Under the pieces are notes generated by a model. It did not search any database. It was not told where the DNA came from and saw nothing but the letters and a program-made list of their open reading frames with translations. This document shows, in pieces, positions 37,206-46,248 of a stretch of 64,000 nt of DNA; positions within the stretch are counted from its first letter, which is position 1; every line of letters starts with the position of its first letter. Both the position numbers and the translations under genes were made by a program. The DNA comes from Nevskiales bacterium (lineage in GTDB: Bacteria; Pseudomonadota; Gammaproteobacteria; Nevskiales; Nevskiaceae): assembly GCA_028698335.1 (NCBI GenBank), contig JAQVDP010000003.1, forward strand, positions 49,350-113,349, in the 5' to 3' direction.

Positions 37206-38678
37206 CTAGACCGGTGATTTGCGCTCGTGCGAGGGGGGGATCCCCAAGCCTTCGCGGTACTTGGCGACCGTTCTACGGGCGACCTGGATGCCTTCCTTCA
37301 GCAGCAGGTCGGACAGGGTGGCGTCCGACAGGGGGCGGGCGGGATTCTCGGCGGAAATCATGCGCTTGATCATGGCCTGGATGGCCGTCGCCGAGCAGAC
37401 GCCGCCGCCGGTGGTCTGTACGTGGCTGGAGAAGAAATACTTGAGTTCGAACAGCCCACGTGGAGTGAGCATGAATTTGTTGGCAGTGGCGCGAGAAACC
37501 GTCGATTCATGTATGCCCAGCTGTTCGGCGATATCGCGCAGCACCAGTGGCCGCATCGCCTCGGGTCCATATTCCAAGAAAGCACGCTGCTCTTCAACTA
37601 TCGACTGCGCGACCCGCAGCAGAGTTTCATTGCGGGCTTCGAGGCTGTTGAGGAAGTAGCGGGCTTCCTGCAGATGCTGCTTCAGCATCTGCTGGTCGCG
37701 CGAGCTGTCGGCGCGCCGGATCAGACCCTGGTAGTGGCGATTGATCCGCAGCCGCGGCATGTGCTCCGGGTTCAGGCTCACCGTCCAGCGGCCCTTGCGC
37801 TTGACCACGAAGACGTCGGGGGTGACGTAGTTCGACTCATGTGCCTGAAAGGGTCGGCCGGGATGGGGTTGCAGCGCCTTGATCAGCGTCAACGCAGGTT
37901 CGATCTCCTCGACCGGACGCCGCGTGACCTTTGCCAGCACCTCCGGGTCACGCCGGGTCAGCAGCGGCAGGTGTTTGTCGACCAGCTCGATCGCCGTGTA
38001 GACGCCAGGGGTGCGGGCCGGCATCGCTTCGAGCTGCAGGCGCAGGCATTCGGTCAGATCACGTGCGGCGACACCGGTCGGGTCGAAGTCCTGCACCAGT
38101 TCGAGGACCTCCTCGATGTCCTCCACGCTCACCGACAGCGAGCGCTGGATCTCCGTGACCAGCTCGTCCCATCGCGGGATATAGCCGTCCTCGTCGATGG
38201 CGTCGATCAGAAATTCGGCGATTTCGGCCTGCGCTTCGGTGAACGGCGCGATGCGGGCCTGTTCGATCAGGTGCTCGTGCAAGCCCATCGAACGGCGCAT
38301 GTTGGCTTCGAGGAAGTCGCGAAGTTCGTCGTCGTCGCTGCTGCGCGGCTGCGACGGCGCGTCGTCGTAGACATCCCCCCAGTCGGCGTCGACCGGCATT
38401 TCGGTCGGGATGTCGTCGCCTTCGCCGATGCTGACGTCGGCCTGTTCTTCGGGTGTCGATGTGGCGGTTTCGCTGCTTTCGCCGCTTTCGCTGGTTTCGG
38501 CCGCCGGTTCGCTGTCCGGGCTGCCATCGTCGCGTTCCAGCAGGATGTTGGCGTCGAGCACCTGCTCGATTTCCTGCTGCAGGTCCAGGCTCGATAGCTG
38601 CAGCAGCCGGATGGCCTGCTGCAGCGCCGGGGTCATGGTCAGCGACTGGCCGAGCTTTAGCCCAAGGGAGGACTTCAT
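37206..38678 (-). CDS. rpoN: RNA polymerase sigma-54 factor
   Basis: 490 residues. Region I (LKLGQSLTMTPALQQAIRLL, with Gln-rich activator-binding segment), an acidic region II (about 50-110), the core-binding domain and the C-terminal DNA-binding part with the RpoN box ARRTVAKYRE (about 467-476). It directs transcription from -24/-12 promoters with bEBP activators. lptB is the usual upstream neighbour, but here a DUF4399 gene lies 73 bp upstream instead. Confidence 0.97.
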   Translation of the reverse strand: MKSSLGLKLGQSLTMTPALQQAIRLLQLSSLDLQQEIEQVLDANILLERDDGSPDSEPAAETSESGESSETATSTPEEQADVSIGEGDDIPTEMPVDADWGDVYDDAPSQPRSSDDDELRDFLEANMRRSMGLHEHLIEQARIAPFTEAQAEIAEFLIDAIDEDGYIPRWDELVTEIQRSLSVSVEDIEEVLELVQDFDPTGVAARDLTECLRLQLEAMPARTPGVYTAIELVDKHLPLLTRRDPEVLAKVTRRPVEEIEPALTLIKALQPHPGRPFQAHESNYVTPDVFVVKRKGRWTVSLNPEHMPRLRINRHYQGLIRRADSSRDQQMLKQHLQEARYFLNSLEARNETLLRVAQSIVEEQRAFLEYGPEAMRPLVLRDIAEQLGIHESTVSRATANKFMLTPRGLFELKYFFSSHVQTTGGGVCSATAIQAMIKRMISAENPARPLSDATLSDLLLKEGIQVARRTVAKYREGLGIPPSHERKSPV

Positions 38679-38751
38679 GGATCGATTATCGGCCTTTGGT
38701 CAGATGGGTGGATCGGGTTCCGCAGGTTGTCGGTGGAGAGCGGCGAAGGCG

Positions 38752-39249
38752 CTACTGACTCTTGACGGTGATGGTGATCTGCTCCGACATCAGCGCCGGG
38801 TTGTTCGGCTGGTGCTTCCAGTCTCCGAGGACGAGCTGCAGCTTGTGCTGACCGGGCGGGAGGCTCAGGACGGTCTCGGTCTGGCCGCCGCCGAAATGCT
38901 TGATCTGGTCGGTGGCCGGCAGGGGGGCGGCGAAATCGATGGTCGGCGCGTCGATCAGCAGGTGGTGGTGGCCGGTATTGGGCTGGTTGACCCCGGCCGG
39001 GGCGACGCCCATTCCGCTGAGCCCGAACACGACATGCACCGGCCCCGTGACGACCGCGCCGTCTTTGGGTTCGATCAGATAGACCCTGGCGCCGGCCGGC
39101 GCCGCCTGCGGCAGGTTGAGTTCCTCCTCGGCCTTCTGCGCCGCCTGCTGCTTGGCGGCATCCTTGATCTGGCTCCAGGAATCGGCGTGAGCCGTTCCGG
39201 CAAGCAAGGCGGTGGCGGATGCGAGCAGCAGAGGCAGGGCCTTCATCAT
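38752..39249 (-). CDS. Exported DUF4399 protein
   Basis: 165 residues: a clear signal peptide (MMKALPLLLASATALLAGTAHA), a short helical segment rich in Ala/Gln/Lys, and a beta-rich DUF4399 domain with VYLIEPKDGAVV, VVFGLSGMGVAPAG and TGHHHLLID. The clustered His residues could bind metal, but function is not established. ATG 39249 follows GGAG by 5 nt. It is divergent from rhlE and on the same strand as rpoN. Confidence 0.85.
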   Translation of the reverse strand: MMKALPLLLASATALLAGTAHADSWSQIKDAAKQQAAQKAEEELNLPQAAPAGARVYLIEPKDGAVVTGPVHVVFGLSGMGVAPAGVNQPNTGHHHLLIDAPTIDFAAPLPATDQIKHFGGGQTETVLSLPPGQHKLQLVLGDWKHQPNNPALMSEQITITVKSQ

Positions 39250-39490
39250 GCGATCTCCAGGACGGGAGGGGTTGAAATTGGTCAAGATTTCGGCACGTAA
39301 TTTGCGTGTCGTAACCTGAAGATTAGGTGAATCCGCGGCCGACCGCTATACTTGTCCGCATGTTTGTGCGGCGCAAACCGGTTTTGCGCGCTTCAGAAAT
39401 CACCGCGTCCGACTCAGTCGGATCTGGTCTGCCGCAAACCTGCCGGGCCAACCACCCGCGCCACAGCGCACTTTCCGCCTGAACCGGCCC

Positions 39491-39511
39491 CGATATCGAC
39501 CGTCGATATCG
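39491..39511. promoter_or_regulatory. Perfect palindrome in the rhlE leader
   Basis: CGATATCGAC (39491-39500) and GTCGATATCG (39502-39511) are exact inverted copies around one base, ending 29 bp before the rhlE ATG and just ahead of its AGGAG. The rest of the 291-bp gap between DUF4399 and rhlE holds a possible -10 TATACT (39347-39352), which would give a leader of roughly 180 nt, and nothing else I recognise. The palindrome could be an operator or a leader hairpin. Confidence 0.5.
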
Positions 39512-39540
39512 AGCAGGCGTGTCTTCAGGAGTTTCATCTG

Positions 39541-40884
39541 ATGTCTTTCGATTCCCTGGGCCTGGGCCCGGGTCTGGTGCGCGCAGTCGCGGACCAAGGC
39601 TACGACACCCCCACGCCGATCCAGGCGCGGGCCATTCCGGCGATTCTGCAGGGGCGCGATTTGCTGGCCGCCGCCCAGACCGGAACCGGCAAGACCGCCG
39701 CGTTCACGTTGCCGATGCTGCACCGTCTGATGCAGCGGCCGGCTGCGGGCAAGAAGGGCGCGGTTCGCGCGCTGGTGCTGGTTCCGACGCGCGAGCTTGC
39801 CGCGCAGGTCGAGGAAAGCGTTCGCGTCTACGGGCAGCACATCAGCGGTCTGCGGACCGTTCTGGTCTTCGGCGGCGTGTCGATCAATCCCCAGATCAGC
39901 GCCCTGCGCAAGGGTGCTGACATTGTCGTGGCGACGCCAGGGCGCCTGCTCGACCACGTCGGCCAGCGCACCGTCGACCTGTCGCAGGTCGAGTTTCTGG
40001 TGCTCGACGAAGCCGACCGCATGCTCGACATGGGCTTCATTCGCGACATCCGCAAGGTGATTCAGCTGCTGCCGGCGCAGCGGCAGAACCTGCTGTTCTC
40101 AGCAACGTTCTCGCCGGATATCCGCAAGCTCGCCGAGGGTTTGCTGCAGCAACCCGAGACGATCGACATCGCGCCGCGAAACAGCGCCGCGGATTCGGTC
40201 GAACAGCGCGCGATCTTCGTTGAAAAAGCGGAGAAGGCGCAGCTGCTCGGCTACATCATCAGCCGTTTCAACTGGCGTCAGGTGCTGGTGTTCACCCGGA
40301 CCAAGCACGGCGCCAACCGTCTGACCGAGCGTCTGATCAAGGACGGCATCGGTGCCGCGGCGCTGCATGGCAACAAGAGTCAGGGCGCGCGGACGCGGGC
40401 GCTGGCGCAGTTCAAGTCCGGCGAGATCCGGGCGCTGGTCGCCACCGACATCGCCGCCCGTGGCCTGGATATCGACCAGCTGCCGCATGTCGTCAACTTC
40501 GAGCTGCCGGCCGTTCCGGAGGACTACGTTCACCGTATCGGCCGCACCGGTCGGGCCGGTGAGCGTGGCGAGGCGATCGCGCTGGTCTGCCGCGAGGAGT
40601 ATCCGCAGTGGCGTGCGATCGAGAAGTTGCTGAAACGGTCGATCCAGGCCTACGAAGTCGAAGGATTCACCCCCGCTCGCATCGAGGCGCCGGCCCAGGC
40701 CCCCGCCAACGGGCGGGCTCAGCCGAACGCGTCCGAGCGTTCCGATGGCGCCGCGCGTCCGCGCAAGCGGAGTCGCGGGCGCAAGCGTTCGGCATCAAGT
40801 CCGGGTGCCGCAACGGCACCCGCGCAACGGCCCGGCCGCGGTCGGGCTCCGTCGGCGGGGCGCGGCGCGCGTCCGTCACGCTGA
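39541..40884 (+). CDS. rhlE: DEAD-box RNA helicase RhlE
   Basis: 447 residues with the helicase motifs: Q motif ([13 protein letters not shown]), [46 protein letters not shown] and [10 protein letters not shown]. The C-terminal tail of about 75 residues is basic and low-complexity (Ala, Pro, Arg), as in RhlE proteins, and probably binds RNA. It helps in ribosome assembly and RNA decay, often at low temperature. ATG 39541 has AGGAG 9 nt upstream. It is followed after 20 bp by an RRM gene, probably cotranscribed. Confidence 0.94.
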   Translation: MSFDSLGLGPGLVRAVADQGYDTPTPIQARAIPAILQGRDLLAAAQTGTGKTAAFTLPMLHRLMQRPAAGKKGAVRALVLVPTRELAAQVEESVRVYGQHISGLRTVLVFGGVSINPQISALRKGADIVVATPGRLLDHVGQRTVDLSQVEFLVLDEADRMLDMGFIRDIRKVIQLLPAQRQNLLFSATFSPDIRKLAEGLLQQPETIDIAPRNSAADSVEQRAIFVEKAEKAQLLGYIISRFNWRQVLVFTRTKHGANRLTERLIKDGIGAAALHGNKSQGARTRALAQFKSGEIRALVATDIAARGLDIDQLPHVVNFELPAVPEDYVHRIGRTGRAGERGEAIALVCREEYPQWRAIEKLLKRSIQAYEVEGFTPARIEAPAQAPANGRAQPNASERSDGAARPRKRSRGRKRSASSPGAATAPAQRPGRGRAPSAGRGARPSR

Positions 40885-40904
40885 AGTCACTACAGGAGAT
40901 CTGA

Positions 40905-41174
40905 ATGAAGCGCATATTTGCCGGCAACCTGCCGGAAGACACGACCGAGCGTGAGCTGTCCGAGATTTTTGCGTCCTTCGGACGCGTGTTTTCGATCAAG
41001 CTGATGCAGGACGTCTTCAGCGGGCGGTGCCGGGGATTCGGGTTCGTCGAGATGGAAGGGCACGAGGCGCGCGCCGCCATCGCCGGGCTCAACGGCAAGG
41101 ACCTGCGGGGCCGGCCGATGAAGGTCAATGAGGAACAGCCGCGCAACAAGCGCGGAGGTGGCCGTCGCCACTGA
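40905..41174 (+). CDS. RRM-type RNA-binding protein
   Basis: 89 residues forming one RNA recognition motif: RNP2 IFAGNL and RNP1 CRGFGFVEM, with a basic Arg/Gly tail (RNKRGGGRRH). Such small bacterial RRM proteins resemble the cyanobacterial Rbp family and are often cold-linked. Pairing with rhlE suggests a shared role in RNA remodelling (inference). AGGAG precedes the ATG. A strong terminator follows. Confidence 0.92.
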   Translation: MKRIFAGNLPEDTTERELSEIFASFGRVFSIKLMQDVFSGRCRGFGFVEMEGHEARAAIAGLNGKDLRGRPMKVNEEQPRNKRGGGRRH

Positions 41175-41213
41175 TGTGCCCACGGGCTGCCTTGCAGCCC
41201 CGCGGAAACACCG

Positions 41214-41252
41214 AAAAAGCCGCCGCGGGACCTGTTCCCGCAGCGGCTTTTC
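41214..41252. terminator. Bidirectional intrinsic terminator between the RRM gene and rpiA
   Basis: A GC-rich stem (AAAAGCCG...CGCGGGA pairing with TCCCGC...GCGGCTTTT) is flanked by A and T runs on both sides. It lies between convergent genes, 40 bp after the RRM stop and 24 bp after the rpiA stop, so it can serve both. Confidence 0.85.
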
Positions 41253-41275
41253 GTTTGGACGCTTGCCTGCGTGTG

Positions 41276-41938
41276 TCAGTCGGCCTTGAGGACCCGCGTG
41301 CCGCTGCTCGCGCCGACGATCAGGACGTCCGCCGGCCGGCTGGCGAACAGGCCGACGCAGACGACGCCTGCGATCCCGTTGATCTGCGCCTCCAGGCCGA
41401 CCGGGTCGACGATGTCGAGTCCGTGCACGTCCAGGATCAGATTGCCGTTGTCGGTGGTGAAGCCTGCGCGCAGCTCGGGGCGCCCGCCGAGCCGGGTCAG
41501 CTCGCGGCCGACGTACGAACGCGCCATCGGGATGACCTCCACCGGCAGGGGAAACTTGCCGAGCACGCCGACCAGCTTGGATTCGTCGACGATGCAGACG
41601 AACGAGCGGCTCGCGGCGGCGACGATCTTCTCGCGCGTCAGCGCGCCGCCACCGCCCTTGATCAGGTGCAGGTGCTTGTCGGCTTCGTCGGCGCCGTCGA
41701 CGTAGACCGACAGCGTCCCGGTGTTGTTGAGGTCCAGAACCGGGATGCCGGTCTTCTTCAGGCGTTCGGTGCTGGCGTTGGACGACGACACCACGCCCGG
41801 GACATCGAGCTGCCGCTCGGCCAGCAGGTCGATGAAGTGATTGACGGTCGAGCCGGTGCCGACACCCAGCACCTCGCCGGGCTGAACATAGGCGAGGGCG
41901 GCTTCGGCGGCTTTGCGTTTGGCGGCATCTTGGCTCAT
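41276..41938 (-). CDS. rpiA: Ribose-5-phosphate isomerase A
   Basis: 220 residues with [20 protein letters not shown] and [11 protein letters not shown], the sugar-phosphate and catalytic segments of RpiA. It interconverts ribose 5-phosphate and ribulose 5-phosphate in the pentose phosphate pathway. ATG 41938 gives the family length. The start overlaps the yggS stop by 4 nt, so the two are cotranscribed. Confidence 0.96.
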   Translation of the reverse strand: MSQDAAKRKAAEAALAYVQPGEVLGVGTGSTVNHFIDLLAERQLDVPGVVSSSNASTERLKKTGIPVLDLNNTGTLSVYVDGADEADKHLHLIKGGGGALTREKIVAAASRSFVCIVDESKLVGVLGKFPLPVEVIPMARSYVGRELTRLGGRPELRAGFTTDNGNLILDVHGLDIVDPVGLEAQINGIAGVVCVGLFASRPADVLIVGASSGTRVLKAD

Positions 41939-42636
41939 CTGTACTCTCGTGTTCCGAAAATGGCGGTCCCGATCCGGACCATGGTCGACCCCTCCATTAT
42001 CGCGGCTTCGAGGTCGCCGGACATCCCGGCGGACAGCGTATCGATGCCGGCGACGCGCTCGCGCACCGACTGATACAGCTCGAACAGGCGCCGGAACGGC
42101 GGCCGGGCGGCGTCCGCGCCGACGGCCGGGGCGGGGACCGCCATCAGACCGCGCAGGCGGAGATTCGGCATCGCGGCGACCGCTTCGCACAGCGCCAGCG
42201 CCTCCGCCGGCATGCAGCCGGACTTGCTGGCCTCTCCGGAGACGTTGACCTGTATGCAGACGTTCAGGGGCGGGCGCTGTGCCGGACGCTGCTCGGACAG
42301 CCGCTGTGCGATCTTGAGGCGGTCGACGCTGTGCGCCCAGTCGAAATGCTCGGCGACCGCCCGCGTCTTGTTGGATTGCATGGGGCCGATGAAGTGCCAG
42401 GTCAGATCGGCGCCGGGGTGCGCCGCGATCTTGCCGAGCGATTCCTGCAGGTAGCTTTCGCCGAAATGACGTTGGCCTGCGGCGGTGGCCGCGTCGATCG
42501 CCTCGGGCCCGAAGCCCTTGCTGACAGCGATCAGCGTCACGCTGTCTGCCGCTCGTCCGGCGAGTTCGCACGCTGCGGCGATTCTCTGGCGAACCGTGGC
42601 CAGGTTCGCGGCAATCTGTTCTGCACTTTGGAGCAT
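41935..42636 (-). CDS. yggS: YggS family PLP homeostasis protein
   Basis: 233 residues of the PROSC/YggS alanine-racemase-like barrel. The PLP Lys is in [12 protein letters not shown] (Lys40), followed by [25 protein letters not shown] and [24 protein letters not shown] (quoted only in part as a family mark: [10 protein letters not shown]). It balances B6 vitamers and amino-acid pools. ATG 42636 has GAGG 5 nt upstream. In many genomes yggS adjoins pilT, which is divergent here across a 250-bp gap in which I saw no clear promoter. Confidence 0.94.
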   Translation of the reverse strand: MLQSAEQIAANLATVRQRIAAACELAGRAADSVTLIAVSKGFGPEAIDAATAAGQRHFGESYLQESLGKIAAHPGADLTWHFIGPMQSNKTRAVAEHFDWAHSVDRLKIAQRLSEQRPAQRPPLNVCIQVNVSGEASKSGCMPAEALALCEAVAAMPNLRLRGLMAVPAPAVGADAARPPFRRLFELYQSVRERVAGIDTLSAGMSGDLEAAIMEGSTMVRIGTAIFGTREYR

Positions 42637-42886
42637 GTTGCCTCGGTATGGAAATGCCGATAACGTCTGATGATCGACGTATCTATTTAAACGGTCGGCG
42701 GAAATTTGAACAGCACGTTCGGCGGTTCGCGCGGGGATTCGGCACCGGTGGCGCGGGTGCCCGTCGAGCGGGCGGGCGTGATCCGGCATCCCCGTGCTGC
42801 CATGAGCGCTGTGCCCGGCCGGGATCGGTCGTGCGGTACGTGCGCAATTCGTTCGTCAATCAGAACTTGAGTCAGGAATCACCCGC

Positions 42887-43930
42887 ATGGATATTGCGCA
42901 GCTGCTGACCTTCAGCGTCAAGCAAGGAGCGTCCGATCTGCATCTGTCGGCCGGGGTCGAACCGATGATCCGCGTCGACGGCGACGTCAAACGGATCAAC
43001 TTGCCGCCGCTGGACCACAAGCAGGTCCACGACATGGTGTACGACATCATGAACGACAAGCAGCGCAAGGCCTGGGACGAGTTCCTCGAGACCGACTTCT
43101 CGTTCGAGATTCCGGGCCTGGCGCGCTTCCGCGTCAATGCGTTCACGCAGGCGCGCGGTGCCGGTGCGGTATTCCGCACCATTCCGTCGAAAATCCTCAC
43201 GCTCGAAGACCTGAAGTGTCCGTCCATCTTCAAGGACATCTCCGAGTTCCCGCGCGGGATCGTGCTGGTGACAGGGCCGACCGGGTCGGGCAAGTCGACG
43301 ACGCTGGCGGCAATGGTCAATCACATCAACGAGAATGAATACGGCCACGTGCTCACGATCGAAGATCCGATCGAATTCGTGCACGTTCCGAAGAAGTGTC
43401 TGATCAACCAGCGCGAAGTGCATCGCGACACGCTCGGCTTCAACGAGGCCCTGCGCTCGGCGCTGCGCGAGGATCCCGATGTCATCCTCGTTGGCGAAAT
43501 GCGCGATCTGGAAACCATCCGGCTGGCGTTGACCGCCGCCGAAACGGGTCATCTGGTGTTCGGCACCCTGCATACGTCGTCGGCGGCCAAGACGGTCGAC
43601 CGTATCGTTGACGTGTTCCCGGCTGCCGAGAAGGACATGGTCCGGGCGATGCTGTCGGAGTCGATGCGGGCGGTGATCTCGCAGACGCTGCTGAAGAAAC
43701 GTGGCGGTGGACGCGTCGCCGCGCACGAGATCATGATCGGCACCCCGGCGATCCGCAATCTGATCCGCGAGAACAAGATCGCGCAGATGTACAGCGCGAT
43801 CCAGACCGGCCAGAAGGAGGGCATGCAGACACTTGATCAGTGCCTGCGGGATCTGGTCAAGAAGGGCGTGACATCGACCGAGGAAGCGCGGAACAAGTCG
43901 GCCGATCCGCGCAGCTTCTCCGTGAACTGA
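42887..43930 (+). CDS. pilT: Type IV pilus retraction ATPase PilT
   Basis: 347 residues: N-terminal PAS-like domain, Walker A GPTGSGKST (130-138), Asp box TIEDPIEF, Walker B DVILVGEMRDLET, His box FGTLHTSSAAKT and the C-terminal AIRNLIRE motif that marks true PilT. It depolymerises type IVa pili and so drives twitching and DNA uptake. pilU follows after 13 bp. Confidence 0.97.
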   Translation: MDIAQLLTFSVKQGASDLHLSAGVEPMIRVDGDVKRINLPPLDHKQVHDMVYDIMNDKQRKAWDEFLETDFSFEIPGLARFRVNAFTQARGAGAVFRTIPSKILTLEDLKCPSIFKDISEFPRGIVLVTGPTGSGKSTTLAAMVNHINENEYGHVLTIEDPIEFVHVPKKCLINQREVHRDTLGFNEALRSALREDPDVILVGEMRDLETIRLALTAAETGHLVFGTLHTSSAAKTVDRIVDVFPAAEKDMVRAMLSESMRAVISQTLLKKRGGGRVAAHEIMIGTPAIRNLIRENKIAQMYSAIQTGQKEGMQTLDQCLRDLVKKGVTSTEEARNKSADPRSFSVN

Positions 43931-43943
43931 TAAGGGGGCCGCC

Positions 43944-45110
43944 ATGGACCGCGAGCAGAGTGTCAAGCTGGTGCAGCAGCTGCTGACGCTGATGAAGCAG
44001 AAGGGCGCCTCCGATCTTTTCGTCACCGCGGGTTTTCCGCCGGCGATCAAAGTCGACGGCCAGCTCACGCCGGTGATGGACAAGCCGCTGCCGCCGGAGG
44101 CCTCGGCGATCATCATGCGGTCGCTGATGAACGACCGGCAGGTCAAGCAGTTCGAATCCGAGAACGAGTGCAACTTCGCGATCTCGCCGCCCGGGATCGG
44201 CCGCTTCCGTGTCAACGCGTTCGTCCAGCAGGGCCGCGTCGGTGGCGTGCTGCGTACGATCAACACCGAGATCCCCACCTTCGAGGCACTCGGACTGCCG
44301 GCGCAGTTGCAGAATATCGTCATGGAGAAGCGCGGACTGGTGCTGATGGTGGGCGCCACCGGCTCGGGCAAGTCGACGTCGCTCGCGGCGATGGTCGGCT
44401 ACCGCAACCGCAATTCGCGCGGGCATATCATCACGATCGAGGATCCGATCGAATACGTCCATCCGCACATCGGCTGCATGATCACCCAGCGTGAGGTCGG
44501 CACCGACACGTTCTCGTGGGAGAACGCCCTCAAGAACACTCTGCGACAGGCTCCGGACGTGATCCTGATCGGTGAGATCCGGACCCGCGAGGGCATGGAG
44601 TACGCGGTCAACTTCGCCGAAACCGGTCATCTGGTGCTCGCGACGCTGCACGCCAACAGCGCCAACCAGGCGCTCGACCGCATCATCAACTTCTTCCCCG
44701 AGGAGAAGCGCGAGCAGTTGCTGATGGATCTGTCGCTGAACCTCAAGTCGATCATTTCGCAGCGACTGGTGCGCAAGGAAGGCGGCGGTCGCGTCGCGGC
44801 GATGGAGATCATGATCAATTCGCCATTGATCTCGGACCTGATCTTCAAGGGCGAGGTGGCGTCGATCAAGGAGGTCATGGGACGCTCGAACGAGCAGGGC
44901 ATGATCACTTTCGATCAGTTCCTGTTCAATCTCTTCGAGGACGGGGTGATCAGCTACGAAGAGGCGATCCGCAATGCCGACTCCCAGAACGAGCTGCGCC
45001 TGCGGGTGAAGCTCGAGTCCAGGCGCGCACGCCAGGACCTGCTGGACGACGAGGGGGTGCGCAGCATGCAGATGAAGGACGACGACCAGGCCAACGTCCT
45101 GCGGCGATAG
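43944..45110 (+). CDS. pilU: PilT-dependent retraction ATPase PilU
   Basis: 388 residues with Walker A GATGSGKST (137-145), Asp box TIEDPIEY, Walker B DVILIGEIRTREGME and His box LATLHANSANQA, ending in a charged tail of about 40 residues. PilU supports PilT under load. The INFFPEEKREQL segment and lack of AIRNLIRE place it in the PilU branch. The position directly after pilT is conserved. Confidence 0.95.
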   Translation: MDREQSVKLVQQLLTLMKQKGASDLFVTAGFPPAIKVDGQLTPVMDKPLPPEASAIIMRSLMNDRQVKQFESENECNFAISPPGIGRFRVNAFVQQGRVGGVLRTINTEIPTFEALGLPAQLQNIVMEKRGLVLMVGATGSGKSTSLAAMVGYRNRNSRGHIITIEDPIEYVHPHIGCMITQREVGTDTFSWENALKNTLRQAPDVILIGEIRTREGMEYAVNFAETGHLVLATLHANSANQALDRIINFFPEEKREQLLMDLSLNLKSIISQRLVRKEGGGRVAAMEIMINSPLISDLIFKGEVASIKEVMGRSNEQGMITFDQFLFNLFEDGVISYEEAIRNADSQNELRLRVKLESRRARQDLLDDEGVRSMQMKDDDQANVLRR

Positions 45111-45161
45111 CCAGCCCGGGCCCGCGAGGCTGTGCCCCGAAGGGGCCAAGGAGAACAAGCC

Positions 45162-46226
45162 GTGCTGAAGATTCTGCCGTACCTGAAGTTGTGTATCGAA
45201 AAGAACGGGTCGGACCTGTTCTTCACCGCCAACGCGCCCGCGCAGGTGAAGATCGAAGGCGAGTTGATGCCGATCGGCAAGACCGTTCTGACCCGGGAGT
45301 TCGTCAAGGAACTGGCGTACAGCATCCTGGCGCCGGACCAGATCGATCATCTCGAGGAGCATCTGGAAATCGATCTGGCCACCGAGGCGGGCGGGCTGGG
45401 GCGTTTTCGCGTCAACATCTTCTATCAGCGCGGATCGCTGAGCATGGTGATGCGCTACGTCAAGTCCAAGGTGCCGCGCCTCGACGAGATCACCGGCATG
45501 CCGCCGGCGCTCAAGGACCTGATCATGCACAAGCGCGGCATGATCCTGATGGTGGGCGCCACCGGGTCCGGCAAGTCGACGACCCTGGCGGCGATGATCA
45601 ATCACCGCAACGAGCTGATGCAGGGTCATATCCTGACGATCGAGGACCCGATCGAGTTCGTGCATCCCAACATCCGCAGCATCATCAACCAGCGCGAGGT
45701 CGGGCAGGATACGGTCAGCTACGAGCGGGCGCTGAAAAGCTCGCTGCGCGAGGCGCCCGACGTCATCCTCATCGGTGAAATCCGCACCCGCGAAACGATG
45801 GATGCGTGTCTGCAGCTGGCCAACACCGGCCATCTGGCGATCTCGACGCTGCACGCCAACAACGCCTACCAGGCGCTGCAGCGCATCGTGAATCTGTATC
45901 CGGAGGAGTTGCGCGCGCAGCTTTACATGGACCTGTCGCTGACGCTGCGTGCGATCATTTCGCAGCGTCTGGTCAAGCGCAAGGACGGCAAGCGCTGTGC
46001 CGCGATGGAGGTCATGATCAACACGCCCTATATCCAGGATCTGATCCTGGCCCGGCGGATCGACGAGATCAAGGAAGCGATGAACCAGTCCTCCGACAAG
46101 GGCATGCTCACGTTCGACAACTCGCTTTACAGTCTCTACAAGTCGGGCGCGATCGCGCTTGACGAGGCGCTCATCAACGCCGATTCGCGGACCAATCTGG
46201 AAGCAAAAATCAATTTCGGCGGCTGA
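45162..46226 (+). CDS. Third PilT/PilU-family ATPase (PilU-like paralogue)
   Basis: 354 residues with all catalytic parts intact: Walker A GATGSGKST (132-140), TIEDPIEF, DVILIGEIRTRETMD and ISTLHANNAYQA. It resembles PilU more than PilT (IVNLYPEELRAQLYMDL, no AIRNLIRE) but differs along its length, so it is an old duplication and not a recent copy. GTG 45162 has GGAG 9 nt upstream. It lies 51 bp after pilU; a small GCCCC-GAA-GGGGC hairpin precedes its ribosome-binding site. Its role is unknown: a second retraction helper or a motor for another pilus such as the Tad or a competence pilus are options. Confidence 0.9.
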   Translation: MLKILPYLKLCIEKNGSDLFFTANAPAQVKIEGELMPIGKTVLTREFVKELAYSILAPDQIDHLEEHLEIDLATEAGGLGRFRVNIFYQRGSLSMVMRYVKSKVPRLDEITGMPPALKDLIMHKRGMILMVGATGSGKSTTLAAMINHRNELMQGHILTIEDPIEFVHPNIRSIINQREVGQDTVSYERALKSSLREAPDVILIGEIRTRETMDACLQLANTGHLAISTLHANNAYQALQRIVNLYPEELRAQLYMDLSLTLRAIISQRLVKRKDGKRCAAMEVMINTPYIQDLILARRIDEIKEAMNQSSDKGMLTFDNSLYSLYKSGAIALDEALINADSRTNLEAKINFGG

Positions 46227-46248
46227 GCCGCCCGCGCTGGAGTCGCTC

